A model generated the notes under the pieces. It was not told where the DNA came from and made no database searches. It saw nothing but the letters and a program-made list of their open reading frames with translations. The translations under genes were made by a program, and so were the position numbers. A stretch of DNA of 11,062 nt from Candidatus Coatesiibacteriota bacterium (GTDB lineage Bacteria > RBG-13-66-14), in the NCBI GenBank assembly GCA_014728185.1, contig WJMB01000175.1:1-11062 (forward strand), read 5' to 3'. This document shows, piece after piece, positions 1 through 5,957 of the stretch. Within the stretch, counting starts at the first letter, position 1; every line of letters starts with the position of its first letter.

Positions 1-243
1 GGGGACTCCCAAGAGCGTCGGCAGGGCCAGCAGCAGGATCCAGAAGAGATTCGAATAGGCCTCGTCGCGTACGCTGGGATTGTAGACCAGCCCCTCGCCC
101 TCGATAAGGTTCTCGACGTAGCGCAAGGAGATGAAGGCGTCCTCGTTGAGGTTGTAATTCAACGCCGCCCAGAGACCCCAGAGCAGCACCAAGGCCAGGA
201 CTAGATAGCGGGGCAGGCGGTCTTTGACGGTCTGAGAGATCAT
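1..243 (-). CDS. GT-C-type membrane glycosyltransferase, N-terminal part (runs off the left edge)
   Basis: Only the first 81 residues are present; the frame is open to base 1. The protein starts at the ATG at 243, with a modest AGG seven bases upstream. Residues 13-30 are a first membrane helix. They are followed by an acidic pair (E34, D35) in NEDAFISLRYVENL and then GLVYNP and EAYSNLFW, with a second helix from about residue 67. The pattern D/E-D-A-F-I-S-x-R-Y-x-x-N-L-x-x-G-x-G-L-V-Y-N-P is characteristic of polyprenyl-phosphate-sugar dependent GT-C enzymes (AftB-like and related), where the acidic residues of the first extracytoplasmic loop are catalytic. The likely role, by inference, is adding a sugar to a lipid, glycan or protein on the outer face of the inner membrane. 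It lies 99 bases downstream of another membrane protein gene on the same strand. Donor and acceptor cannot be told from this fragment. Confidence 0.72.
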   Translation of the reverse strand, partial: MISQTVKDRLPRYLVLALVLLWGLWAALNYNLNEDAFISLRYVENLIEGEGLVYNPSVRDEAYSNLFWILLLALPTLLGVP

Positions 244-342
244 CGCATACCTGTATGGCTGTTCGCCGGTTTAGTTCGCATATCGAGGCGGGATTACCTG
301 GTCGGGATTCGGTGATTAGGGTAGAAACGCGCGGGCGTCGCC

Positions 343-1494
343 TTACTCAGCTTTCAACTGCGACGCTTTATCGAAGCGGGCCTTGATCCGGGGCACGAAG
401 AGCAGGAACAACGGAATGATGACGGGGTAAAGGATGCCCATCGGGCGGATGATCCGGCTGGAAAGCAATAATACGGCGACGGTAACCGGGATCACGACGG
501 TGAAGAAGGCTTTGAAGAGGAACTTGTCACGATTAAGGTTGAATAACCCGCTCCACATAAAGGTGAAGGATAGAAAATAGTGAAGCATTGTCATCAGCAA
601 CCCTTCCCAGTAGAGCAGCCGACCGAAGCATTTAGGCAACTCGCCTTCGAGGAGATTGTATCCGTAATGTACTGTGCCGAGATTGCCGGAGAAGATCAGG
701 CGAACGGATGCGAAGAAGAGCACAGGGCCGAGGGCCGGGACCAGAGCGTATATCCATTGACGTGGGTTCCGCGCATCCTTCGGCCAATGGACGATTGGCC
801 AGAGGAAAGCTCCAAAGGCCAACACCGGTTTGGTCAATACACCCAGTAGGGAGAAAACCAAGAAAGCGCTGATATTCCCCCGTCTGACACTCCAGAAAAG
901 CAAGACCACCCAGAGGTAGGAAAGGGGATCAACCAGGGGGAAGGGCACCGTGCGGACCACTCCGCTGGAGGTTACCAGTAATACACCGCCCAGCAGGGCT
1001 ATCCAGTGATTGAAGCCGTGGAAACGACGAAGATACTCGGTGAAGATCAACGCGGCCGCAAGAACGGCGGCCAGGTTGAGGACCAGGAAGCAGTAGGGTA
1101 GTTCGAGACCGCTGATCCGGTGGAGCACCCCGGCCAGCCAGGGCGCCAGCATCCGGAAGCTGTAGGGCGAATGAGTGGGCTTGAGAGTTCGAGCCTGGAT
1201 GAGGTAAAAGGCGGCGTCTCTGTAAACGGAGCAGACTTTCCAGGCATCTGCGCCTTTGAGATCGAACTCCAGACCGGCAAACCGGCCCTCGTCGGAGAAG
1301 CCGTTTTCGCTACTCAGATTCGCATGATCTACCGTGAAGTAGGCAAGTGATGTGGAGACACGGGGACCCCAAACGTAATGCAGGACAACACTGAATAAGA
1401 GCGCGGCGAAGATGGCAGTCGCCAGCAGCCAGTAGCTCAGACGAGCACACCGGTTCTTTTTGTTGAGCAGAGGCTGTGGGTGGGTACTCGTCAT
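343..1494 (-). CDS. Polytopic membrane protein, possibly GT-C/PMT-like glycosyltransferase
   Basis: This 383-residue protein has roughly eight to ten hydrophobic segments, at about residues 20-42, 132-153, 164-182, 186-202, 208-228, 248-268, 328-345 and 352-369. A soluble extracytoplasmic loop (about 43-110) follows the first helix. It has YRDAAFYLIQAR and then YSFRMLAPWLAG, a Y-R-x-L-x-P-x-L pattern seen in uncharacterised multi-pass membrane proteins related to the GT-C/PMT fold, plus FPLVDPLSYLWVV and GVLTKPVLAF later. I do not recognise a named family, so glycosyl transfer is an inference from the fold-like pattern and from the GT-C gene next door. The start ATG has AGGA seven bases upstream. 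It begins 44 bases after the fabD stop, so cotranscription is likely. Base composition is uneven and in places lower than in the fab genes (29 of 60 G+C at 481-540). It may also be a flippase-like or purely structural membrane protein. Confidence 0.75.
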   Translation of the reverse strand: MTSTHPQPLLNKKNRCARLSYWLLATAIFAALLFSVVLHYVWGPRVSTSLAYFTVDHANLSSENGFSDEGRFAGLEFDLKGADAWKVCSVYRDAAFYLIQARTLKPTHSPYSFRMLAPWLAGVLHRISGLELPYCFLVLNLAAVLAAALIFTEYLRRFHGFNHWIALLGGVLLVTSSGVVRTVPFPLVDPLSYLWVVLLFWSVRRGNISAFLVFSLLGVLTKPVLAFGAFLWPIVHWPKDARNPRQWIYALVPALGPVLFFASVRLIFSGNLGTVHYGYNLLEGELPKCFGRLLYWEGLLMTMLHYFLSFTFMWSGLFNLNRDKFLFKAFFTVVIPVTVAVLLLSSRIIRPMGILYPVIIPLFLLFVPRIKARFDKASQLKAE

Positions 1495-1538
1495 CTAGGC
1501 ATCCTGATGAGCATCATGATGAAATAGCGCTGTGCGAC

Positions 1539-2480
1539 TCAGGACTGGGTCAGGATACTCGCCGTCTTTTCCAGGCCCTCGGGATCGCCCAGGCTCAGGA
1601 CCTGGAGACCTTTGGCCGAGCGCTTCATCAAACCGGCGATCACCCGGCCGTGGCCGAACTCGACGGCGAGCTCGACGCCACGGTCGACGAGGTGGCGGGC
1701 GCAGTCCAGCCAGCGCACAGGCTCGGCCACCTGGCGGGCCAGGGTGTCCTTGATCTCCGCGACGTCGGCGGCGGGCGCGCCGGTGACGTTGGTCGCCACG
1801 GGGAAAGCCGGCTCGCTGAGCTCCAGGTTCTCCAGTTCAGCGGTCAGACGGCGTCCGGCCTCGGCGATGAAGCTGGTGTGGAAGGGTCCGCTGACGTCCA
1901 GGACCACGGCGCGCTTGGCGCCGGCCTCTTTGGCGCTTTCGACGAACTCCTCCAGGGCCGCGCGCTTGCCGGCGACGACGATCTGCACCGGGGAGTTGAT
2001 CGTGGCCAGCTCGATGGGTCGCGGATCGGGCAGCTCGGCCAGCAGCGCGATAACCCGTTCCTCGTCCAGGCCGATCAGGGCGGCCATGGTGCCCGGGTTG
2101 TCGTGGGCGGCGTCACGGATCAACTCTCCGCGGCGGCGGACCAGGCGCAGGCCGTCCTCGAAGCTGAGGGTTCCGGCGGCGGCGTAGGCCGAGTACTCGC
2201 CCAGGGAGTGTCCGGCGGCGCTGTCCCAGGACAGCGCGGGCAGCTTCTCGCGCAGACAGGCCCAGGCGGCGTAGCTGGCGAGGTAGATGGCGGGCTGGGT
2301 GTTCTCGGTGGCGGTGAGTTCCTCGGCGGGACCCTCGAACATAAGTCGGGTCAGGGGATAGCCCAGGACCTCGTCGGCGGTGTCGAAGAGGCGGCGGGCC
2401 GTGGGCAGCGCCTCGTAAAGGCTGCGGCCCATGCCGACCTCCTGGGAACCCTGACCGGGGAAGAGCGCGGCGATTTTCAT
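1539..2480 (-). CDS. fabD: Malonyl-CoA:ACP transacylase FabD
   Basis: FabD moves the malonyl group from CoA to acyl carrier protein in the cytoplasm, supplying the extender unit for fatty-acid elongation. The 313-residue length is standard. The N-terminal FPGQGSQ motif (residues 7-13), the nucleophile elbow GHSLGEYSA with S92, R117 in the RRRGE segment, NSPVQIVVAG (162-171) and the catalytic histidine H201 in SGPFHTSF all sit at the positions known from the E. coli enzyme. The usual C-terminal E-x-GPG-x-V-x-x-GL segment reads EFGHGRVIAGL here, a Pro-to-His change in a loop that is normally well conserved. No Shine-Dalgarno sequence is visible before the ATG; the leader is C-rich instead. The gene starts 41 bases after an outer-membrane protein gene rather than directly after fabH, and it is not followed by fabG or acpP. 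Identification is secure. Confidence 0.97.
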   Translation of the reverse strand: MKIAALFPGQGSQEVGMGRSLYEALPTARRLFDTADEVLGYPLTRLMFEGPAEELTATENTQPAIYLASYAAWACLREKLPALSWDSAAGHSLGEYSAYAAAGTLSFEDGLRLVRRRGELIRDAAHDNPGTMAALIGLDEERVIALLAELPDPRPIELATINSPVQIVVAGKRAALEEFVESAKEAGAKRAVVLDVSGPFHTSFIAEAGRRLTAELENLELSEPAFPVATNVTGAPAADVAEIKDTLARQVAEPVRWLDCARHLVDRGVELAVEFGHGRVIAGLMKRSAKGLQVLSLGDPEGLEKTASILTQS

Positions 2481-2521
2481 GATTGGCGGTGGCTGGGGTT
2501 GGGGTTTGGGATGGACTCGTT

Positions 2522-3142
2522 TTACTCGAGGCTGAACACGACCTGGAAGAACATGTCCAGGTGTTGGGCGTCGACGCTGTCGGGAATGATCACCTCGGGC
2601 TCGTCGATGTCGATATCCGCGTACTCGCCGGTGAGGTGGTAACCGACGCCGGCACTGAGCCAGAGGACTTCTTTGAGCTGGAACTCACCGGCCAACTGGA
2701 GATGAAAGCCCTGGGCGTCGCCGAAGCCGGTACCCTGGGAGTCGACCAGGTTGGAGGAGAAGGTGTAACCGGCGGCCGGGCGCAAGCGCCAGCGCTCGCC
2801 CAGGGGGATCAGGGTGTAGAGATCCACGCTCTGCAGGTAGTGGCCCATCGGGACCGCGCGGTCCTCCTCGATGGTCCAGTCGAAGGTGCCGATGCCGAGC
2901 TGGAACTTGACGCCGATGATCTTGGCGTAGGAAAGGCCGATTTCGAAACGGCCCAGCCAGCAGGACTGATCTGCGCCCTGGGGAAGGGTGTCGCTGAAGA
3001 CGTTGCGGTAGCCCAGGCCCAGGCCGATGTGAATGCCGACCCGGGTGGTCGGCGGGTCGACGTCGCGCGCCTCGACGGGCTCGGCCTGAACCGAGCCGGC
3101 GATGAGCGTCAGGGCCAGCAGGGCCGGAAGCACGATTCGCAT
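2522..3142 (-). CDS. Small outer-membrane beta-barrel protein (porin-like), inside the fab cluster
   Basis: The 206-residue product starts at the ATG at 3142, which has AAAAGGA five bases upstream; the longer open frame reaching to about 3550 only shadows fabH. Residues 1-20 form a signal peptide (hydrophobic core LPALLALTLIAG, cleavage after SVQA). The mature part alternates hydrophobic and polar residues with many Gly and aromatic residues: RVGIHIGLGLGYRN (34-47), RFEIGLSYAKI (65-75), VKFQLGIGTFDW (78-89), LRPAAGYTFSS (120-130), FHLQLAGEFQL (146-156), VLWLSAGVGYHL (159-170) and a terminal strand DMFFQVVFSLE. This suggests a monomeric barrel of about eight strands. I cannot assign a named family or substrate. 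Its place between fabH and fabD is unusual, and coexpression with lipid synthesis is an inference. A -10-like TATAAG 49 bases upstream may allow separate expression. Confidence 0.8.
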   Translation of the reverse strand: MRIVLPALLALTLIAGSVQAEPVEARDVDPPTTRVGIHIGLGLGYRNVFSDTLPQGADQSCWLGRFEIGLSYAKIIGVKFQLGIGTFDWTIEEDRAVPMGHYLQSVDLYTLIPLGERWRLRPAAGYTFSSNLVDSQGTGFGDAQGFHLQLAGEFQLKEVLWLSAGVGYHLTGEYADIDIDEPEVIIPDSVDAQHLDMFFQVVFSLE

Positions 3143-3176
3143 GGGGGTCCTTTTGCTGGGGTGAACTGCCGTGGAA

Positions 3177-3209
3177 ATCCCCCTGTCTACCTTATATGAT
3201 ACATCCCCC
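3177..3209 (-). promoter_or_regulatory. Candidate promoter/operator before the outer-membrane protein gene
   Basis: In the 79-base gap between fabH and the outer-membrane protein gene, the minus strand carries TATAAG (3196-3191), five of six matches to a -10 box. It is flanked by two direct GGGGGAT copies (3209-3203 and 3183-3177), 26 bases apart. I see no -35 box at the expected spacing. The direct repeats could bind a regulator that lets this gene be expressed independently of the fab genes, but nothing beyond the layout supports this. Confidence 0.22.
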
Positions 3210-3221
3210 GGGATCGCGGTG

Positions 3222-4205
3222 TCAGATGATCCAGCGCAAGAGGTTCGCCGCCCAGGCGAAACCGGCGCCGAAAGTGGTGGTGCAGACCAGATCGCCCCGG
3301 TTGAGACGCCCCGAACGGTAGGCCTCGTCGAGGCAGATGGGGATGGTGGCCGCCGAGGTGTTGGCCTGGCGCTCGATATTGACGAAGGCCCGCTCCGGGG
3401 GGACATCCAGGCGCTTGCGCACGGCCTCGATGATGCGGATGTTGGCCTGATGCGGAACCAGCAGGTCGATGTCCTCGCTCTGGAAACCGGCCTGCTCGAG
3501 CACCGCCCGGGCGCCCTCGACCATCGCCCGCACCGCGCTCTTGAAGACATCCTGGCCCGACATGTGGACGTAGTGCATCTTCTTGTCCACGGTCTCGTGG
3601 GTGGCCGGATTGGCCGAGCCGCCGGCGGGCTGGATCAGGAAGGGTCCGCCGGAGCCGTCGGCCTTGATGAAATCGGCCAGCAGGCCCTCCTCGTCCACGG
3701 CGCTGACCACGGCCGCCCCGGCGCCGTCGCCGAAGAGGACGCAGGTGTTGCGGTCCTCCCAGTTGGTAACGCGCGAAAGAACCTCGACACCGACGACCAG
3801 GATGTTCTCCATCATCCCGCTCTTGATGTAGGCGTCGGCCACGGAGAGGGCGCTGGCGAAACCGGCGCAGCCCGCCGAGAGGTCGAAGGCTCCGGCTTTT
3901 TTCGCCCCCAGCTTGTCCTGCAGCACGCAGGCCGTCGAGGGGAAGAGGTAGTCCGGACAGACCGTGGCCAGGACGACGGCGTCGAGTTGATCGGCGGCGA
4001 TACCGGCGGTCTCCAGGGCGGCCTGGGCGGCGATGAAGGCCAGATCGCTGGCGGACTGATCGGGAGCGGCGATGTGCCGCTCGCGCATCCCGGTGCGGGT
4101 GCGGATCCACTCGTCCGAGGTCTCGACGATCTCTTCCAGGTCTTGGTTGGTCAGAACCTTCTCGGGCAGGTAGGAACCGATTCCGATGATGCCGGCGTGG
4201 GCCAT
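3222..4205 (-). CDS. fabH: Beta-ketoacyl-ACP synthase III FabH
   Basis: FabH condenses an acyl-CoA (acetyl-CoA or a branched primer) with malonyl-ACP to start type II fatty-acid synthesis in the cytoplasm. The start ATG at 4205 has a strong GAGAGGTGAG ribosome-binding site, and the 327-residue product has the usual length; in-frame sequence further upstream is not needed. It has the N-terminal GIGSYLPEKVLTN, TSDEWIRTRTGMRERHI, the active-site cysteine C113 in DLSAGCAGF, GDGAGAAVV, and the other two members of the Cys-His-Asn triad: H252 in PHQANIRII and N282 in NTSAATIP. The residue before Asn-Thr-Ser, often Gly, is Ala here (QANTSAAT). It lies 152 bases downstream of plsX, as in many bacteria, but an outer-membrane protein gene separates it from fabD. 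Primer preference cannot be told from the sequence. Confidence 0.97.
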   Translation of the reverse strand: MAHAGIIGIGSYLPEKVLTNQDLEEIVETSDEWIRTRTGMRERHIAAPDQSASDLAFIAAQAALETAGIAADQLDAVVLATVCPDYLFPSTACVLQDKLGAKKAGAFDLSAGCAGFASALSVADAYIKSGMMENILVVGVEVLSRVTNWEDRNTCVLFGDGAGAAVVSAVDEEGLLADFIKADGSGGPFLIQPAGGSANPATHETVDKKMHYVHMSGQDVFKSAVRAMVEGARAVLEQAGFQSEDIDLLVPHQANIRIIEAVRKRLDVPPERAFVNIERQANTSAATIPICLDEAYRSGRLNRGDLVCTTTFGAGFAWAANLLRWII

Positions 4206-4331
4206 GATCTCACCTCTCTGGGGCACGGGCTCGTTTTCCGATGGCGTGTCGTCTTGGCGTCGAATGTCGCTAGCTGTAAGTGGCGTCAAGTGCCGCCGGG
4301 ACAGCCTTGGGAGTTGTACAGACGGCCCCGG

Positions 4332-4345
4332 CGCGGCCGGCCGCG
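4332..4345. repeat. GC-only 14-bp perfect palindrome between plsX and fabH
   Basis: CGCGGCCGGCCGCG lies 12 bases past the plsX stop codon, in the 152-base plsX-fabH gap. In RNA it could form a GC hairpin. There is no T run after it on either strand, so it does not look like a complete intrinsic terminator. It could slow transcription or protect mRNA ends, but in a GC-rich genome it may be chance. I see no convincing promoter in the rest of the gap. Confidence 0.3.
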
Positions 4346-4357
4346 GGCTGCGCCTGG

Positions 4358-5392
4358 TCAGTCCCCGTCGCCCAGGGCCATCTTCTCGCTGATCCGGCGG
4401 TTGATCTCGCTGTCGACCAGGTGTCGGGCGGCCTTGCAGGCGTTCATGATCGCCTCGGCGTTCGAGGAGCCGTGGGCGATGATGCTGATCCCCCGGACGC
4501 CGAGCAGCGGCGCGCCACCGATGGAGGAAGCCCCGGCCACCTGCTTGAAGTGGCGGAAAGCCGGCTTCATCAGCAGGCCGCCCAGGGTCGCCAGGGGGCG
4601 GCGGCGCATACCCTCGCGCAGGTGGTGGGCCACCCAGCGCGCCGCGGACTCGCTGAACTTGAGCAGCACGTTGCCGACGAAGCCGTCGCAGACCACCACG
4701 TCGGCGCCGCCGGTGTAGAGCCCCCGACCCTCGACCATGCCGGTGAAGTTGATGCCCGACTTGGCGGCCAGCAGATTGTAGGCCTCGCGAACCATGTCGT
4801 TGCCCTTGGTGGGCTCTTCGCCGATGGAGACCAGACCGACGCGGGGGTTCTCGACGTCGAAGGCCGTCTCCAGGTAGAGGGAGCCCATCACGGCGAAGCC
4901 GACCAGGTGGCTGGCCCGGTTCTGCTCGTTGGCCCCGGCGTCGATGAGCACGCTCCAGCCGTGGGTTGCCGGCACGGCCACGGCGATGGCCGGGCGTTCG
5001 ATGCCGGGCAGGCGTCCCAGGTGGAGGATCGAGCTGACGACCTGGGCGCCGGTCGAGCCGGCGGAAACCAGGGCCGCCGCCGCGCCGTTCTTTACCAGGC
5101 GAGTGGCCACGGAGATCGAGGCCTCACGCTTGCGCTTGAGCGCGTAGGTGGGCGACTCGTCCATCGCCACGACCTGGGCGGCGTGCTCGATGCGCCAGTC
5201 GGTGGGGTCCATACCCTGACGGCGCAGCTCCGCGGTGACCTCCTCGCGGTGACCGACCAGGATCAGTTCGCCAACCCCGGCCCTGCGCGCCAGCGCGGCC
5301 CCGGCGATGATCGCCCCGGGGGCGTTGTCGCCGCCCATCACGTCCAGGGCGATGGGGGAGCGGCCGTCGGCGGCGGGGACGGGTCGGGGCAT
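4358..5392 (-). CDS. plsX: Phosphate acyltransferase PlsX
   Basis: PlsX converts acyl-ACP and phosphate to acyl-phosphate, the donor that PlsY uses to acylate glycerol-3-phosphate; it acts at the inner face of the cytoplasmic membrane. The 344-residue protein has the family signatures in order: IALDVMGGDNAP (14-25), LVSAGSTGA (108-116, usually SAGNTGA), VLIDAGAN, VGLVSIGEEPTKGN (185-198), VVCDGFVGNVLLK (about 233-245) and GGAPLLGVRGISIIAHG (292-308). It is about a dozen residues longer at the N terminus than the usual start just before IALDxMGGD. No other start codon lies between, so the ATG at 5392 is the best choice although its ribosome-binding site is weak. An 8-bp perfect inverted repeat sits 19 bases upstream of the start. 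It follows rpmF by 113 bases and precedes fabH, the common arrangement. Confidence 0.97.
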   Translation of the reverse strand: MPRPVPAADGRSPIALDVMGGDNAPGAIIAGAALARRAGVGELILVGHREEVTAELRRQGMDPTDWRIEHAAQVVAMDESPTYALKRKREASISVATRLVKNGAAAALVSAGSTGAQVVSSILHLGRLPGIERPAIAVAVPATHGWSVLIDAGANEQNRASHLVGFAVMGSLYLETAFDVENPRVGLVSIGEEPTKGNDMVREAYNLLAAKSGINFTGMVEGRGLYTGGADVVVCDGFVGNVLLKFSESAARWVAHHLREGMRRRPLATLGGLLMKPAFRHFKQVAGASSIGGAPLLGVRGISIIAHGSSNAEAIMNACKAARHLVDSEINRRISEKMALGDGD

Positions 5393-5410
5393 GGAGATAC
5401 CGTTGGGGCG

Positions 5411-5447
5411 CGCCCGGGGGATCGGGGATTACCGGATCTCCCGGGCG
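5411..5447 (-). promoter_or_regulatory. Inverted repeat (hairpin or operator) just upstream of plsX
   Basis: CGCCCGGG (5411-5418) and CCCGGGCG (5440-5447) are exact reverse complements separated by 21 bases. Inside them GATC (5420-5423) faces GATC (5435-5438), next to partly complementary GGGG and CCGG, so the element can fold further. It ends 19 bases before the plsX ATG and lies in the 113-base gap after rpmF. It is not the AT-rich palindrome bound by FapR in Firmicutes. It could be an operator, a transcription attenuator or an mRNA-processing site. There is no T run to make it a standard terminator. Confidence 0.4.
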
Positions 5448-5505
5448 GTATGGGGAGGACGGGACCGCGACAAGGTCGAGTCCCGACGGAAACGCTGGGG
5501 CGGTC

Positions 5506-5700
5506 CTACTCTTCCTGCTTGACCGGGATGATGATCTGGCGGCCCTTGTAGTGTCCGCAGGCGGCGCAGATGCGGTGGGGCAGCTTGGCCGCGCCGCAGT
5601 TGGGGCAGGTGGTCAGGCTGGGGACGGCGATCTTGCGAACCCAGTGGGCTTTACGCATGTCGCGTTTGGAGCGGGACTTCCGCCGTTTGGGAACGGCCAT
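5506..5700 (-). CDS. rpmF: 50S ribosomal protein L32
   Basis: The 64-residue basic protein is a component of the large ribosomal subunit. It begins MAVPKRRKSRSKRDMRKAHW, the standard L32 N terminus. It carries the zinc-ribbon form with four cysteines, C32-x2-C35 and C45-x2-C48, in TCPNCGAAKLPHRICAACGH, and ends in a short acidic tail. The start at 5700 is fixed by a perfect AAGGAG five bases before the ATG; the in-frame extension up to 5766 is not needed. It lies between ackA and plsX, the usual neighbourhood. The DUF177 (YceD) gene normally found directly upstream is missing, and a 257-base gap takes its place. Confidence 0.97.
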   Translation of the reverse strand: MAVPKRRKSRSKRDMRKAHWVRKIAVPSLTTCPNCGAAKLPHRICAACGHYKGRQIIIPVKQEE

Positions 5701-5784
5701 GCTTACTCCTTGCGGGTATCGGTAAAGGGTCAAGGCTTCGACGGCGCGAGGGGCGCTGATTGACATCGAACTTAATGCGACGGG

Positions 5785-5800
5785 TAACCGGTCTAACCGG
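5785..5800. repeat. Tandem TAACCGG pair in the rpmF leader
   Basis: TAACCGG occurs at 5785-5791 and 5794-5800, a 9-base period, in the 257-base ackA-rpmF gap. On the minus strand this reads CCGGTTA-GA-CCGGTTA, about 85-100 bases upstream of the rpmF start. Two short repeats with near-helical-turn spacing may be a protein-binding site. No known operator is recognised, and chance is possible. Confidence 0.25.
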
Positions 5801-5885
5801 CGGTCGAGGCCGGAATGCCATGCGGGTGAGCTGCCTGCGGGCGGCGTCCGATCCGTGCGATCGAACCACCTGTCAACGAAGCAGA

Positions 5886-5914
5886 ACCTTACCAGTATTT
5901 ACTCAAGTTGGCAA
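5886..5914 (-). promoter_or_regulatory. Candidate sigma-70-type promoter for rpmF-plsX-fab
   Basis: On the minus strand TTGCCA (5914-5909; five of six matches to TTGACA) is followed after 17 bases by TAAGGT (5891-5886; three of six matches to TATAAT). This would put the transcript start near 5879, about 180 bases before rpmF. No clear terminator follows the ackA stop, so read-through from ackA is equally possible. A second perfect TTGACA at 5876-5871 lacks a reasonable -10 box. Confidence 0.3.
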
Positions 5915-5957
5915 GGCCGTCAGCTTCGAATAACGCGGTACATCGTCGGTATGGGGC

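Noticed and set aside
1476..2642. Long plus-strand frame opposite fabD (and similar long frames opposite fabH, plsX and ackA)
   Set aside because: These are antisense shadows of high-GC3 minus-strand genes: Gly/Ala/Asp/Val-rich products without motifs, while the minus strand encodes textbook enzymes.
3177..3209. Direct GGGGGAT repeats as a mobile-element footprint (target-site duplication around the inserted barrel gene)
   Set aside because: Both copies lie on the same side of the barrel gene, not flanking it, so they cannot mark its insertion.
3143..3550. N-terminal extension of the outer-membrane protein frame into fabH
   Set aside because: The Arg/Ser-rich extension overlaps fabH in another frame. 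The internal ATG at 3142 has a good ribosome-binding site and starts a clean signal peptide.
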